A DNA stretch of 7,835 nucleotides from Planctomycetota bacterium (GCA_003644215.1 QNBU01000044.1:1-7835), one strand, 5' to 3'; shown: positions 1 through 6,899, counted from the first letter of the stretch. A program made the numbers and translations. Notes: a model not told the origin generated them from the letters alone.

Positions 1-479
1 CAATAACTCGGCGGCTCTTCCAGTATTTTCAGCAGCGCATTCTGGCTGGCCGCGTTCACTTTTTCCGCCTCATCCATTACATAAACAACAAACTGCCCTT
101 GTGTCGGACGATTGGCTACTTTATCTATTAAAAATTCACGAATCACATCAATCGGCATATCCACGGGTGTCTTTTTATTCTTGCCATTCTTTGTAAACTG
201 CACCAGCTCTTTATAGATCGGGCGAAAATCCGGATGCCCGTTGGCATCGAACAACTGACAGGAATGGCATCCGCCGCAGCTATCGGTAAAGGTTGGATCA
301 TCGCCAACCGTCTGTTTATCCTCACACAACAGCATCTTCGCCCACGCGCGCGCAGTGGTGAACTTGCCCACACCGTCATCGCCGGAGAACAAATACGCAT
401 GCGCCATCCGCCCGGCCCCGTACGCCCGCTGCAATGAATTGATTGCTTTGTCCTGACAGAATATCTCTTTTAGCGACAT
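1..479 (-). CDS. holB: DNA polymerase III subunit delta prime (clamp loader), C-terminus outside window
   Basis: Clamp-loader AAA+ subunit that helps open the beta sliding clamp and place it on primed DNA. The first 159 codons are present and the frame runs off position 1. Visible features are the opening typical of the family (LKEIF, then HAYLFSG at about 27-33), a P-loop GDDGVGKFT at 33-41, four zinc-type cysteines (C52, C68, C71, C74), a Walker-B-like VMDEAEKV at 134-141, and the LLKILEEPP stretch at 149-157. The residue after the P-loop lysine is Phe40 instead of Ser/Thr. That fits a delta prime subunit that does not hydrolyse ATP better than an ATP-binding DnaX. Its place directly after tmk also supports holB, since tmk-holB is a common pair. 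Start ATG at 479 is preceded by GAGGA with 5-base spacing. The SRC motif region and C-terminal collar domain lie outside the window, so DnaX is not fully excluded. Confidence 0.88.
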   Translation of the reverse strand, partial: MSLKEIFCQDKAINSLQRAYGAGRMAHAYLFSGDDGVGKFTTARAWAKMLLCEDKQTVGDDPTFTDSCGGCHSCQLFDANGHPDFRPIYKELVQFTKNGKNKKTPVDMPIDVIREFLIDKVANRPTQGQFVVYVMDEAEKVNAASQNALLKILEEPPSY

Positions 480-496
480 TGTTTTCCTCTTTTTTG

Positions 497-604
497 CCAC
501 AGAGTTCACAGAGAACTCAGAGTAATTTTTGGACACAGATTCACACTGATGAACTCAGATTATATTTTTATAAATCTGTGAAAATATGCGTTAATCAGTG
601 TCTA
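497..604. repeat. Intergenic palindromic repeat between tmk and holB
   Basis: The first part (497-521) is a run of CACAGAG-like units containing the perfect inverted repeat GAGTTC/GAACTC (502-507 and 513-518). The second part is a long imperfect palindrome: the arm at 531-560 pairs with the arm at about 574-603 around an AT-rich centre at 561-573. The right arm overlaps the last codon bases of tmk. Repeats built of ACACAGAT/ATCTGTG units occur between genes in many environmental bacteria, which I know only as a general pattern. No T-tract follows on either strand, so it is not an obvious intrinsic terminator. Confidence 0.6.
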
Positions 605-1204
605 AATGATTAGTTTCAAAATATCTTTATGCACTTGCTCGACTGTTTTTCGGGCATCGACGACTTTCACAGTCGGCTCGATGTCGGGTAATTTCAAAAA
701 GCCCTCCCGCACCTTGGCGTGGTAGGCATCGCCCTTTTGTTCCATTCGGTCCAGATCCCGCTGCATTCGCGCCGCCGCCGTTTCGGCATCCACATCCAAA
801 ATGACCGTCAGGTCCGGCCAGATGCGTTCCAGCGAATCGGTCGCGATCTGGATAACCTTTTCGACGCCAAAACCACCCGCGAAGCCCTGATAGGCACAGG
901 TACTGGAGAGCCATCGATCCATCAGCACACACTTGCCCGCCGCCAAATCCGGGGCGATATGCTCTTTCCACAATTGCGCCCGCGCCGCCATGTAGAGCAG
1001 CACCTCGACATTGTCACCCATACCCTCGTGCGCGACATCCAACAGAATATTGCGAATCTTTTCACCGACAAGCGTCGTTCCGGGATCACGGTAGGACGCC
1101 ACATCCACACCTTGATTAGCAATGCACTCACTAAGCATTCGCGTCTGCGTACTCTTGCCGCAACCGTCCGGGCCGTCTAATACAATGAATTTCCCTTTAA
1201 GCAT
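602..1204 (-). CDS. tmk: Thymidylate kinase (dTMP kinase)
   Basis: Cytosolic enzyme that phosphorylates dTMP to dTDP with ATP, a required step toward dTTP. The 200-residue length is normal for the bacterial family. The P-loop GPDGCGKST lies at 11-19. The dTMP-binding RDPG is at 39-42 (REPG in most homologues), the signature DRW at 96-98 is followed by SSTCAYQG, and the LID segment has R146, R149 and DRME at 152-155. Arginines in the LID, with none in the P-loop, mark the bacterial-type enzyme. Start ATG at 1204 has AAGGA six bases upstream. It lies 122 bases before holB and 187 bases after the membrane-protein gene, both on the same strand, so a shared replication transcript is plausible. Its TAG stop sits inside the end of a palindromic repeat. 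Confidence 0.96.
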   Translation of the reverse strand: MLKGKFIVLDGPDGCGKSTQTRMLSECIANQGVDVASYRDPGTTLVGEKIRNILLDVAHEGMGDNVEVLLYMAARAQLWKEHIAPDLAAGKCVLMDRWLSSTCAYQGFAGGFGVEKVIQIATDSLERIWPDLTVILDVDAETAAARMQRDLDRMEQKGDAYHAKVREGFLKLPDIEPTVKVVDARKTVEQVHKDILKLII

Positions 1205-1220
1205 TTATCTTCCTTATCAG

Positions 1221-1381
1221 TCCCCGTAGGGGTTGAACAATGCGTCCCAACAAAATTACTGCTTGCTTATTCGACCCCTACAGGGTCGATGAAATTTCTA
1301 CATAACCAACCACGGGTTCCGCTTTGTCCCGCTGGGACTCGCTCCACCCGCGGCTACCGTTATTAAAGCCCTACGGGCTTT
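1221..1381. repeat. Cluster of short perfect hairpins (intergenic repeat mosaic)
   Basis: This stretch fills the gap between tmk and the upstream membrane-protein gene. It holds four hairpin-forming units: CCCC-GTA-GGGG at 1222-1232; TCGACCC-CTACA-GGGTCGA at 1271-1289; a nested unit at 1310-1353 with outer CCACGGGT/ACCCGCGG arms and an inner perfect GTCCC-GCT-GGGAC at 1326-1338; and AAAGCCC-TAC-GGGCTTT at 1365-1381. A CCC-TAC-GGG-like core recurs in several units. The layout resembles mosaic intergenic repeats known from Planctomycetota and related bacteria. No open reading frame of note is present. The last hairpin lies ten bases past the membrane-protein stop and might protect or end that message, but no T-run follows. 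Confidence 0.65.
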
Positions 1382-1391
1382 GCAAGATGAA

Positions 1392-2171
1392 CTATTCTCT
1401 AAGCTCTTCGCTTGCTTTGGCCGCCGACGCATTGAATTCTTGCTGAATCCAGAGTACCGCCATCATCGCCAGTATCAACAGGACAAGTGAAGTGGCAACG
1501 CTGTACAACCCTGAAGAAAGATACCGCCGCTGGCCTTCAGTACCCAGCAGGACAGACGGCAGTACAGATAACCCGATGACTCCAAAGCCAATCGCTATCG
1601 CCTTGAAAATACCGTCGATCTGGCCGAGCCGGTAAAACCGCATCTGACCAAATGCCGCAAATGCCGAAAGATCATACACGATAACACACGCCGGAACCAG
1701 CAGCATTGGCTTAAGAACAATTAACATCCCCGCCAAGGCACAAATCTGAGCGAACCAGACCGGTAAATCCTCAATCGGACGCCCCTGCCAAATCAGCCCG
1801 CCCAGAACATTCAAAAAGACGGCGTTGAGAAGCATGACGGCAAATCCCAACAGCATCTGAAAGAGCAGGATTCGCCAAAAATACGGCCTGCCGGAACGAA
1901 GCAACTGCATCGGCTGTTTCAGCTGCCCCCCGCTCGCCGCGGCGGTCTTCAAAAAACCCAGATAAAGCATCTGCCAGAGAATCCCGCACAGGATCATCCC
2001 CATACCCAGCAAAAAAGTCGCCCAAAACGGCGGCGTCGCCGAGCGGGCATCCATCCCCTCTGTCGCCGCGACAACATCCTCAATCAGCAACGCCATCGCC
2101 ACATGCAACCCCACAACCAGCACCACCTCCGGCCACCGCACCTTCAATATATCAATTGCTTTTTGTGTCAT
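1392..2171 (-). CDS. Hypothetical polytopic inner-membrane protein coupled to dnaE
   Basis: I do not recognise this 259-residue protein. Hydrophobicity suggests about six membrane segments, near residues 13-31, 50-75, 99-125, 138-166, 190-210 and 219-242. There is a short charged N-terminus and a polar C-terminal tail rich in Ala, Glu and Ser. No signal peptide, catalytic motif or known domain stands out. The ATG at 2171 follows the dnaE TAG (2174-2172) directly, with no base between. The only ribosome-site-like sequence, a weak GGAAA, lies inside the end of dnaE, so translation is probably coupled to dnaE termination. Membership in a cluster with dnaE, tmk and holB does not by itself show a replication role; planctomycete-like genomes often carry such hypothetical membrane proteins beside housekeeping genes. 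The reading frame is solid, the function unknown. Confidence 0.85.
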   Translation of the reverse strand: MTQKAIDILKVRWPEVVLVVGLHVAMALLIEDVVAATEGMDARSATPPFWATFLLGMGMILCGILWQMLYLGFLKTAAASGGQLKQPMQLLRSGRPYFWRILLFQMLLGFAVMLLNAVFLNVLGGLIWQGRPIEDLPVWFAQICALAGMLIVLKPMLLVPACVIVYDLSAFAAFGQMRFYRLGQIDGIFKAIAIGFGVIGLSVLPSVLLGTEGQRRYLSSGLYSVATSLVLLILAMMAVLWIQQEFNASAAKASEELRE

Positions 2172-5100
2172 CTACATTTTCCGCATGAGTTTGACATTGC
2201 CGCGGCCGACTACTTTTTCCATTTTTGTGCAGAAGTCCACATCGGCACGAACATTCATTGCTTTGTCGGCGACAGTGACAATTCGATAGCCGCCGGTGGT
2301 TTGTACATTAACATGCACGGGACTCTTGCCGCGATGGGTTTGGCACAAATTTTTAATCTGCTCGACTGTTTCGGGGCTGATGTCCACCGTTAGCAGTTCA
2401 ATACTAACCCGTGCGGCGAACTTTTCGGCCATGTCCTCCATTGAGATCAGCTCATCGCACAGGATATTGGGCGTTTCCCGCTGGCAATCGACCTTGCCTT
2501 TAACAAAAAGTATCTTATCGACTTCCACTAATTCACCAAACTGCTCCAGTTTTTTCGGAAAAACCACCACTTCAATTTTCCCTTGCAAGTCCTCCAGATC
2601 AAACACCGCCATCTTCGCCCCGGCATTGCGGCCGTTCTTGGTGACTAAGCGGCGAATCTTCGCGATCATCCCGCCCATAATCACCTCTCGGCCCTGGGAT
2701 TTCGGACTGAGCCGGGCGGTATTGACCGACGAATAAATATCAATCATCTTAGCGTGCTTGCTGAGCGGATTGCTGGTTACATAAAAACCGAGTACCTCTT
2801 TTTCAAATTGCAGCATCATCGGTTCCGGCCACGGCTGTACATCCGGCAAACTCTGCTGGTCGCTCTTATCCGATGCGCCAAAGCCGCCATCGCCGAAGAA
2901 GTTCATCTGGCCGCTGGCGGCGTCGGACTGCATCGAAGCCCCCATCTTCATCGCCTGTTCAAGCCCGGTCATCATCTGGGCGCGACTGCCGCCGGAGGAG
3001 TCAAACGCCCCGCCTTTAATGAGCGCCTCATTCACCTGCTTATTGGCCGCCCGCAGGTCCACGGTCTCGCAGAAATTAAACAAACTCTTAAACCGTCCAG
3101 CCTTGTCCCGTGCGGCAATGATCTGCTGGACCGCCTTTTCACCCACGCCCTTAACCGCCGCCAAGCCAAACCGGATGACGCCGCTGTCTTTGCGGTGGTC
3201 GTGTTCTTCATTGTAAATGACGGTGAAATCCACAAAACTCTCGTTAATATCCGGCGGCAAAACCTCAATCTCCATCGCCTTGCATTCTTCGATATAATCG
3301 ACCACTTTGTCGGTATTGCCCATTTCATAGGTCAGCAGCGCTGCCATAAACTCGACCGGATAGTATCGCTTCAGCCACGCCGTTTGATAGGCGACAAAGG
3401 AATACCGCGTCGCGTGGCTTTTGTTAAAACCGTATCCGGCAAACTTTTCAATCAGCTCAAAAATCTCGTTGGCCTCTTTCTCACTAAGCCCCTTATCGAC
3501 ACACCCGGCAACAAAGCGTTTCTTCTCGGCCTTGATGATCTTTTTCTTTTTCTTGCCGATGGCCTTAATCAGACCGTACGCCTCTCGCAGCGGAATATCA
3601 CCCAGCCGGTTGCAAATCCGCATGACCTGTTCCTGATAGATCATAATGCCGAAGGTCTCTTCCAGCACCTGGCGCATAATCGGATGCGGAACCTCCCATT
3701 TGGCCCCGTGTTTTCGCTCGATGAAATCCGGGATCAACGCCATCGGCCCCGGGCGATAGAGCGCATTAGCTGCGATCAGGTCCTCAATCCGGTCGGGCTT
3801 GAGCTTCATCAGCAAATCCTGCATCCCGCCGGACTCAAACTGGAATACACCTTTCGTTCGACCGGATCCAAAAACGCCTTTCAGCACTTCCTGATCGGTA
3901 ATATCAATCGCCTCGATGTCGATTTCTTTGTTGTGTAAATCCTTAATCAGATCGACCGCCCGCTGGATGACGCTGAGGGTCTTTAGCCCCAGGAAGTCCA
4001 TTTTCAGCAGGCCCACTTTTTCAACCGTCGGACCCTCAAGTTGCGTAACCAATTCAGAATCCGTCGCTTTCATTTTACACAGGGGCAAAAAATTTGACAA
4101 CGGCTCATCGGCAATTACGACACCGCAAGCGTGTACCGATTTATGCCGGGCCAGTCCCTCCAGCGTTCGCCCGATGTCAATCACCTTTCGTGTCGTTTCA
4201 TTTTCGTCGTAGGCCTTCTTCAGGTCCGGCTCAGCTTTCATCGCCTTATCCAGCGTCATTTTCAACTCTTCCGGAATCAGCTTCGCCAACCGGTCTGCCT
4301 CGGCCAGCGGCACATCCATCACCCGGCAGACATCGCGAATCACCGCTTTGGCCTTCATCGTCCCAAAAGTAACAATCTGGGCGATCTCGCCATATTTACT
4401 CCGCACATAGTCCAATGCTGCCGGCCGCGAGGCCTGGCAGATGTCGATATCAATATCCGGCATCTCGTCGCGCTCCGGATCCATAAACCGCTCAAACAGC
4501 AGGTCATATTTGATCGGGTCCACATCGCAAACGCCCAGACAATACCCAACCACCGTACCAACAGCACTGCCTCTGGCGCCGATGGGGATATGGTTCTTGA
4601 TGGCATAATCACAAAAGTCCCAGCAAATCAGAAAGTAGCTGGCAAACCCCTTGCCGGATATTACACTGAGTTCCCGCTCAATCCGTTTCTCAATTTCTTT
4701 TGTAACCTTGCCGTATTTTTTCTTCGCGCCCTTATAGACAAGCCGCTTGAGATAATCCTCCGGCGTACTGCCGTCTTCGGGGCGATACACCGGGGCATGG
4801 CGGCTACTCAAATCCAGTTCGACATTGCACCGTTCGGCAATTTTCAGCGTATTGTCGCAGGCCTGCGGCACATCATTAAACAACTGCCGCATTTGTTCGG
4901 GGCTTTTCAGATAAACGCTCGGCGGGTAGGTCAGTCGTCCGGGATCGGTTACCTTGCTTCCGGTACTGATACAGCACAGGGCATTGTGGGCCTCAAAGTC
5001 CTCTGCGTTGAGAAAATGAACATCGTTCGTCGCGACCAGCTCAACGCCCATCTCTCCGGCCAGTTCGACCATCTTGCCCGTCAGTTCCGGATGTTCATCG

Positions 5101-5651
5101 TTATCGTGCCGCTGAATCTCCAAAAAGTACCGTTGGGGTCCGAAAATCTCAAGGTAGTCATCAACCGCCTTGCGAGCCGCGTCCCAATCGTCCCGAACCA
5201 GCGCCCTCGGCACTTCGCCGCCGATGCAGGCGGTCATGCAAATCAGCCCTTCGTTGTATTCGGCAAGTATTTCCTTATCAATGCGGGCGCGATGGTAGAA
5301 TCCCTCGGTAAACCCAAGGGTGCTGAGTTTCAGCAGGTTATGATAGCCGGTGGTGTTTTCGGCCAGCAGGATCAGATGGAACATGTTTTCCTTAACGCCG
5401 CCGCCTTTTTCCTTATCGAAGCGGGTCTTCGGTGCGATATAGGCCTCGATCCCCAAAATCGGCTTAATGCCCGCTTCCCTGGCCTGCATATAGAAATCCA
5501 CCACACCATACAAATTGCCATGGTCGGTAATTGCCACCGAGTCCATCCCCAGTTCTTTGCAGCGGGCAAACAGCTTTTTCGCCGCTATTGCCCCGTCCAA
5601 AAGCGAGTATTGCGTATGTAAATGAAGATGTGTAAAGCCGTTACCTGACAT
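2172..5651 (-). CDS. dnaE: DNA polymerase III alpha subunit (replicative polymerase)
   Basis: The C-family polymerase that copies the chromosome at the fork; at 1159 residues it has the usual DnaE length. Domains in order: a PHP domain (1 to about 275) with candidate metal ligands H10, H12, D19, H44, E69, H92, C142, D210 and H212 all present; the palm and catalytic region with GARGS at 358-362 and PDIDIDIC at 398-405 (D401 and D403); the third catalytic Asp in KMDFLGLKT (D552); the finger region with YRPGPM at 632-637 and YQEQVM at 672-677; a helix-hairpin-helix around 831-848; a probable beta-clamp-binding motif QMNFF at 915-919; and an OB fold at about 988-1057. The ATG at 5651 has AAGGA seven bases upstream. 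It lacks the PolC-type inserted exonuclease and shows no intein or frameshift. It probably heads the minus-strand replication cluster. Confidence 0.98.
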   Translation of the reverse strand: MSGNGFTHLHLHTQYSLLDGAIAAKKLFARCKELGMDSVAITDHGNLYGVVDFYMQAREAGIKPILGIEAYIAPKTRFDKEKGGGVKENMFHLILLAENTTGYHNLLKLSTLGFTEGFYHRARIDKEILAEYNEGLICMTACIGGEVPRALVRDDWDAARKAVDDYLEIFGPQRYFLEIQRHDNDEHPELTGKMVELAGEMGVELVATNDVHFLNAEDFEAHNALCCISTGSKVTDPGRLTYPPSVYLKSPEQMRQLFNDVPQACDNTLKIAERCNVELDLSSRHAPVYRPEDGSTPEDYLKRLVYKGAKKKYGKVTKEIEKRIERELSVISGKGFASYFLICWDFCDYAIKNHIPIGARGSAVGTVVGYCLGVCDVDPIKYDLLFERFMDPERDEMPDIDIDICQASRPAALDYVRSKYGEIAQIVTFGTMKAKAVIRDVCRVMDVPLAEADRLAKLIPEELKMTLDKAMKAEPDLKKAYDENETTRKVIDIGRTLEGLARHKSVHACGVVIADEPLSNFLPLCKMKATDSELVTQLEGPTVEKVGLLKMDFLGLKTLSVIQRAVDLIKDLHNKEIDIEAIDITDQEVLKGVFGSGRTKGVFQFESGGMQDLLMKLKPDRIEDLIAANALYRPGPMALIPDFIERKHGAKWEVPHPIMRQVLEETFGIMIYQEQVMRICNRLGDIPLREAYGLIKAIGKKKKKIIKAEKKRFVAGCVDKGLSEKEANEIFELIEKFAGYGFNKSHATRYSFVAYQTAWLKRYYPVEFMAALLTYEMGNTDKVVDYIEECKAMEIEVLPPDINESFVDFTVIYNEEHDHRKDSGVIRFGLAAVKGVGEKAVQQIIAARDKAGRFKSLFNFCETVDLRAANKQVNEALIKGGAFDSSGGSRAQMMTGLEQAMKMGASMQSDAASGQMNFFGDGGFGASDKSDQQSLPDVQPWPEPMMLQFEKEVLGFYVTSNPLSKHAKMIDIYSSVNTARLSPKSQGREVIMGGMIAKIRRLVTKNGRNAGAKMAVFDLEDLQGKIEVVVFPKKLEQFGELVEVDKILFVKGKVDCQRETPNILCDELISMEDMAEKFAARVSIELLTVDISPETVEQIKNLCQTHRGKSPVHVNVQTTGGYRIVTVADKAMNVRADVDFCTKMEKVVGRGNVKLMRKM

Positions 5652-5691
5652 CGATCCATCCTTATTTCAAGAGTTCCATCACCAAGCCAGC

Positions 5692-5720
5692 ATCATAGAT
5701 GAACCAGCCCCCAAAATCAA
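5692..5720 (-). promoter_or_regulatory. Candidate promoter of dnaE
   Basis: Reading the minus strand, a -35 hexamer TTGATT (5720-5715) and a -10 hexamer TATGAT (5697-5692) are separated by exactly 17 bases. Transcription would start near 5685, about 34 bases before the dnaE ATG. The -10 matches consensus at five of six positions and the -35 at four. The assignment rests on sequence alone. Confidence 0.5.
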
Positions 5721-5734
5721 TGACAATCCATAAG

Positions 5735-5799
5735 GTGGCACGGGCTTCGGAGTCCGTGAAACGCAGCCCCGTCAATCACGGCCAGGATGGCCGTGCCAC
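5735..5799. repeat. Palindromic repeat with GTGGCACGG ends
   Basis: The element begins GTGGCACGG and ends with its reverse complement CCGTGCCAC. Inside are two hairpins: CACGGGCT-TCGG-AGTCCGTG at 5739-5758 (one G-U pair) and the perfect CACGGCCA-GGA-TGGCCGTG at 5777-5795. The two arms are related to each other, so it can fold either as two small hairpins or as one long hairpin. It lies between the divergent dnaE and tRNA-Leu promoters. It is likely a dispersed intergenic repeat of a kind common in planctomycete-like genomes. Confidence 0.6.
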
Positions 5800-5865
5800 A
5801 ATCAATGCAGCCGTTACGACGGGGTCTGGTAAGGAAATTTTGCCCAAACACTTACAAAAAAGCAC

Positions 5866-5893
5866 TTGACGCGGTGTAAAAAATGGCTATAGT
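5866..5893 (+). promoter_or_regulatory. Promoter of tRNA-Leu
   Basis: TTGACG (5866-5871) and TATAGT (5888-5893) are near-consensus sigma70 hexamers with a 16-base spacer. Transcription would start near 5900, a few bases before the mature tRNA at 5906. A-rich sequence just upstream (5855-5861) could act as an UP element. Confidence 0.75.
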
Positions 5894-5905
5894 ACCCACT
5901 CTGTT

Positions 5906-5989
5906 GCGGATGTGGCGGAATTGGCAGACGCGCAGGCTTCAGGTGCCTGTGTCCTTTGGGACGTGGAGGTTCGACTCCTCTCATCCGCA
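5906..5989 (+). tRNA. tRNA-Leu (anticodon CAG)
   Basis: Complete class II tRNA of 84 bases. The acceptor GCGGATG (5906-5912) pairs with CATCCGC (5982-5988), and the discriminator is A5989. The anticodon stem CAGGC/GCCTG (5933-5937, 5945-5949) encloses loop TTCAGGT with anticodon CAG at 5940-5942, which reads CUG. The long variable arm GTCC-TTT-GGGAC, the D-loop sequence ATTGGCAGACG and the T-loop TTCGACT all fit leucine tRNA. The 3' CCA is not encoded and must be added afterwards. A run of seven T residues (5991-5997) follows directly and probably ends transcription. Confidence 0.97.
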
Positions 5990-6104
5990 CTTTTTTTGGG
6001 TCTTCCGAATTAGGTCAAGATTTGAAGCAGTATTACGAGGTTAAATAAATCCTGGCCGCGCGGACACCGCCGGCCTCACTTGGCTTCCAAGCGGGTGTAT
6101 ATCG

Positions 6105-6143
6105 AAAAAAACGCCGTCGCAATCTTCTGACTGCATCGGCGTT
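6105..6143 (-). terminator. Rho-independent terminator of trxA
   Basis: On the minus strand a stem of up to 15 pairs begins AACGCCG at 6143 and ends CGGCGTT at 6110. It has a four-base loop, one mismatch and two G-U pairs, and runs straight into a T-run (6111-6105). It lies about 30 bases after the trxA stop. The sequence from 5998 to 6104, between this terminator and tRNA-Leu, holds no gene that I can see. Confidence 0.85.
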
Positions 6144-6172
6144 AGCGTCATTTGAAATGTACGGCTGTAAAA

Positions 6173-6496
6173 CTATCCCAGCGATTCATCAATCGCTTCG
6201 GTGAGATCGTCCTTGGTGGTTAGCCCCACCCATTTTTTGGCGACTTGGCCGCCATTGAATAAGATAATTGTCGGAATCGCGCTGATCGCATGCTGAACCG
6301 CCGCGTCCCGATGCTCGTCGGTATTCATCTTGCAAATCGTCGCTTTTCCGGCATATTCACCTGCGATTTCCTCGATAACCGGAGTCAGCATTTTGCAAGG
6401 CCCGCACCACGGTGCCCAAAAATCCACCAATACCACGCCATCGTTAATTGTTGATTCAAAGCTGTCATCCGTCAGTTCAATCACATTTTCTGCCAT
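6173..6496 (-). CDS. trxA: Thioredoxin
   Basis: Small cytosolic thiol-disulfide reductant that passes electrons from thioredoxin reductase to ribonucleotide reductase and other targets. At 107 residues it is full length. The redox motif WCGPC is at 30-34 with the usual FWAP before it. The buried Asp25 and the cis-proline of AIPT (Pro75) are present, and the C-terminal glycine-rich GLTTKDDL region is normal. An extra cysteine sits at position 55 (TICKMNTDE), outside the active site. The ATG at 6496 has AAAGGA eight bases upstream. It is a single-gene unit with its own promoter and terminator, transcribed away from tRNA-Thr. Confidence 0.97.
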   Translation of the reverse strand: MAENVIELTDDSFESTINDGVVLVDFWAPWCGPCKMLTPVIEEIAGEYAGKATICKMNTDEHRDAAVQHAISAIPTIILFNGGQVAKKWVGLTTKDDLTEAIDESLG

Positions 6497-6543
6497 AATT
6501 CATATCCTTTCTATTCGGGCAAAGAGTTACTCTTACGGGAGGC

Positions 6544-6572
6544 ATTCTACCTCCGTATCTCGATCCTGTCAA
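6544..6572 (-). promoter_or_regulatory. Promoter of trxA
   Basis: On the minus strand TTGACA (6572-6567), a 17-base spacer and TAGAAT (6549-6544) form an almost perfect sigma70 promoter. The predicted start near 6537 gives a leader of about 40 bases ahead of the trxA ATG. This indicates strong constitutive transcription. Confidence 0.85.
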
Positions 6573-6654
6573 ACATCGTTTTCAGGTTTCAGCAACCGAT
6601 GGGGGTTGCACCCTCAAACCCCGGTCAATGGGGGCATCGATCCTATGTGTAAAA

Positions 6655-6683
6655 TTGACATTCCAGCCAAAAAACGCTTTACA
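6655..6683 (+). promoter_or_regulatory. Possible promoter of tRNA-Thr
   Basis: A perfect TTGACA lies at 6655-6660. The best -10 at 17-base spacing is TTTACA (6678-6683), a poor match, so only the -35 is convincing. The position, about 30-60 bases before the tRNA, fits a dedicated promoter. Confidence 0.4.
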
Positions 6684-6716
6684 GAAAAGGGAGTTATCGT
6701 TATTATCCCCGCTGAC

Positions 6717-6788
6717 GCCGAGGTAGCTCAACGGTAGAGCGCAGCTTTCGTAAAGCTGAGGTTGAGGGTTCAATTCCCTTCTTCGGCT
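6717..6788 (+). tRNA. tRNA-Thr (anticodon CGT)
   Basis: Complete 72-base class I tRNA. The acceptor GCCGAGG (6717-6723) pairs with CTTCGGC (6781-6787) with one G-U pair, followed by discriminator T6788. The anticodon stem CAGCT/AGCTG encloses TTCGTAA, with anticodon CGT at 6749-6751 reading ACG. The T-loop TTCAATT and stem GAGGG/CCCTT are normal. CCA is not encoded. Its 3' end faces the integrase remnant, so it is a likely former attachment site for an integrative element. Confidence 0.96.
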
Positions 6789-6795
6789 GTTTTGT

Positions 6796-6831
6796 AAAAC
6801 CTTGTGAATGAACAACTTACAGGGTTTTTTT
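6796..6831 (+). terminator. Rho-independent terminator of tRNA-Thr
   Basis: The stem AAAACCTTGT (6796-6805) pairs with ACAGGGTTTT (6819-6828) through one G-U pair, and a run of seven T residues (6825-6831) overlaps its end. It begins eight bases after the tRNA. Confidence 0.8.
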
Positions 6832-6858
6832 AATGCCCGTCTTGCAAGATCAAAAGCC

Positions 6859-6880
6859 ATTGTAACTTAAATTGTAACTT
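6859..6880 (+). repeat. Tandem 10-bp direct repeat ATTGTAACTT
   Basis: ATTGTAACTT occurs at 6859-6868 and again at 6871-6880, two bases apart, so the 12-bp period is close to one helical turn. It lies between the tRNA-Thr terminator and the integrase remnant. Such paired sites are often protein-binding sites such as operators or recombinase arm sites; which applies here is inference. Confidence 0.65.
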
Positions 6881-6899
6881 TTAGAACCGCCGGTTCTAA
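6881..6899. promoter_or_regulatory. Perfect palindrome, possible operator
   Basis: TTAGAACC-GCC-GGTTCTAA is an exact 8+3+8 inverted repeat. It begins at the base after the direct repeats and ends 36 bases before the integrase remnant's ATG. It could be a dimeric repressor site controlling the integrase, or a folded RNA leader. There is no T-run after it, so it is not a terminator. Confidence 0.5.

Noticed and set aside
1221..1381. CRISPR array
   Set aside because: The hairpin units differ in sequence and spacing, with no constant repeat or unique spacers and no cas genes nearby.
3530..3560. Possible programmed frameshift at the lysine-rich run in dnaE
   Set aside because: The KKKKK stretch (about residues 700-704) stays in frame, and such lysines after the IGKK motif are normal in DnaE.
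4131..5621. 496-codon plus-strand open frame
   Set aside because: It lies wholly antisense to the catalytic and PHP regions of dnaE and has no family resemblance. It is a shadow of the dnaE codon pattern, like the 394-codon frame at 2754-3938.
6582..6860. 92-codon minus-strand frame across tRNA-Thr
   Set aside because: The peptide SRRRELNPQPQLYES is the familiar false translation of the antisense of a tRNA gene, and the frame also crosses the tRNA terminator.
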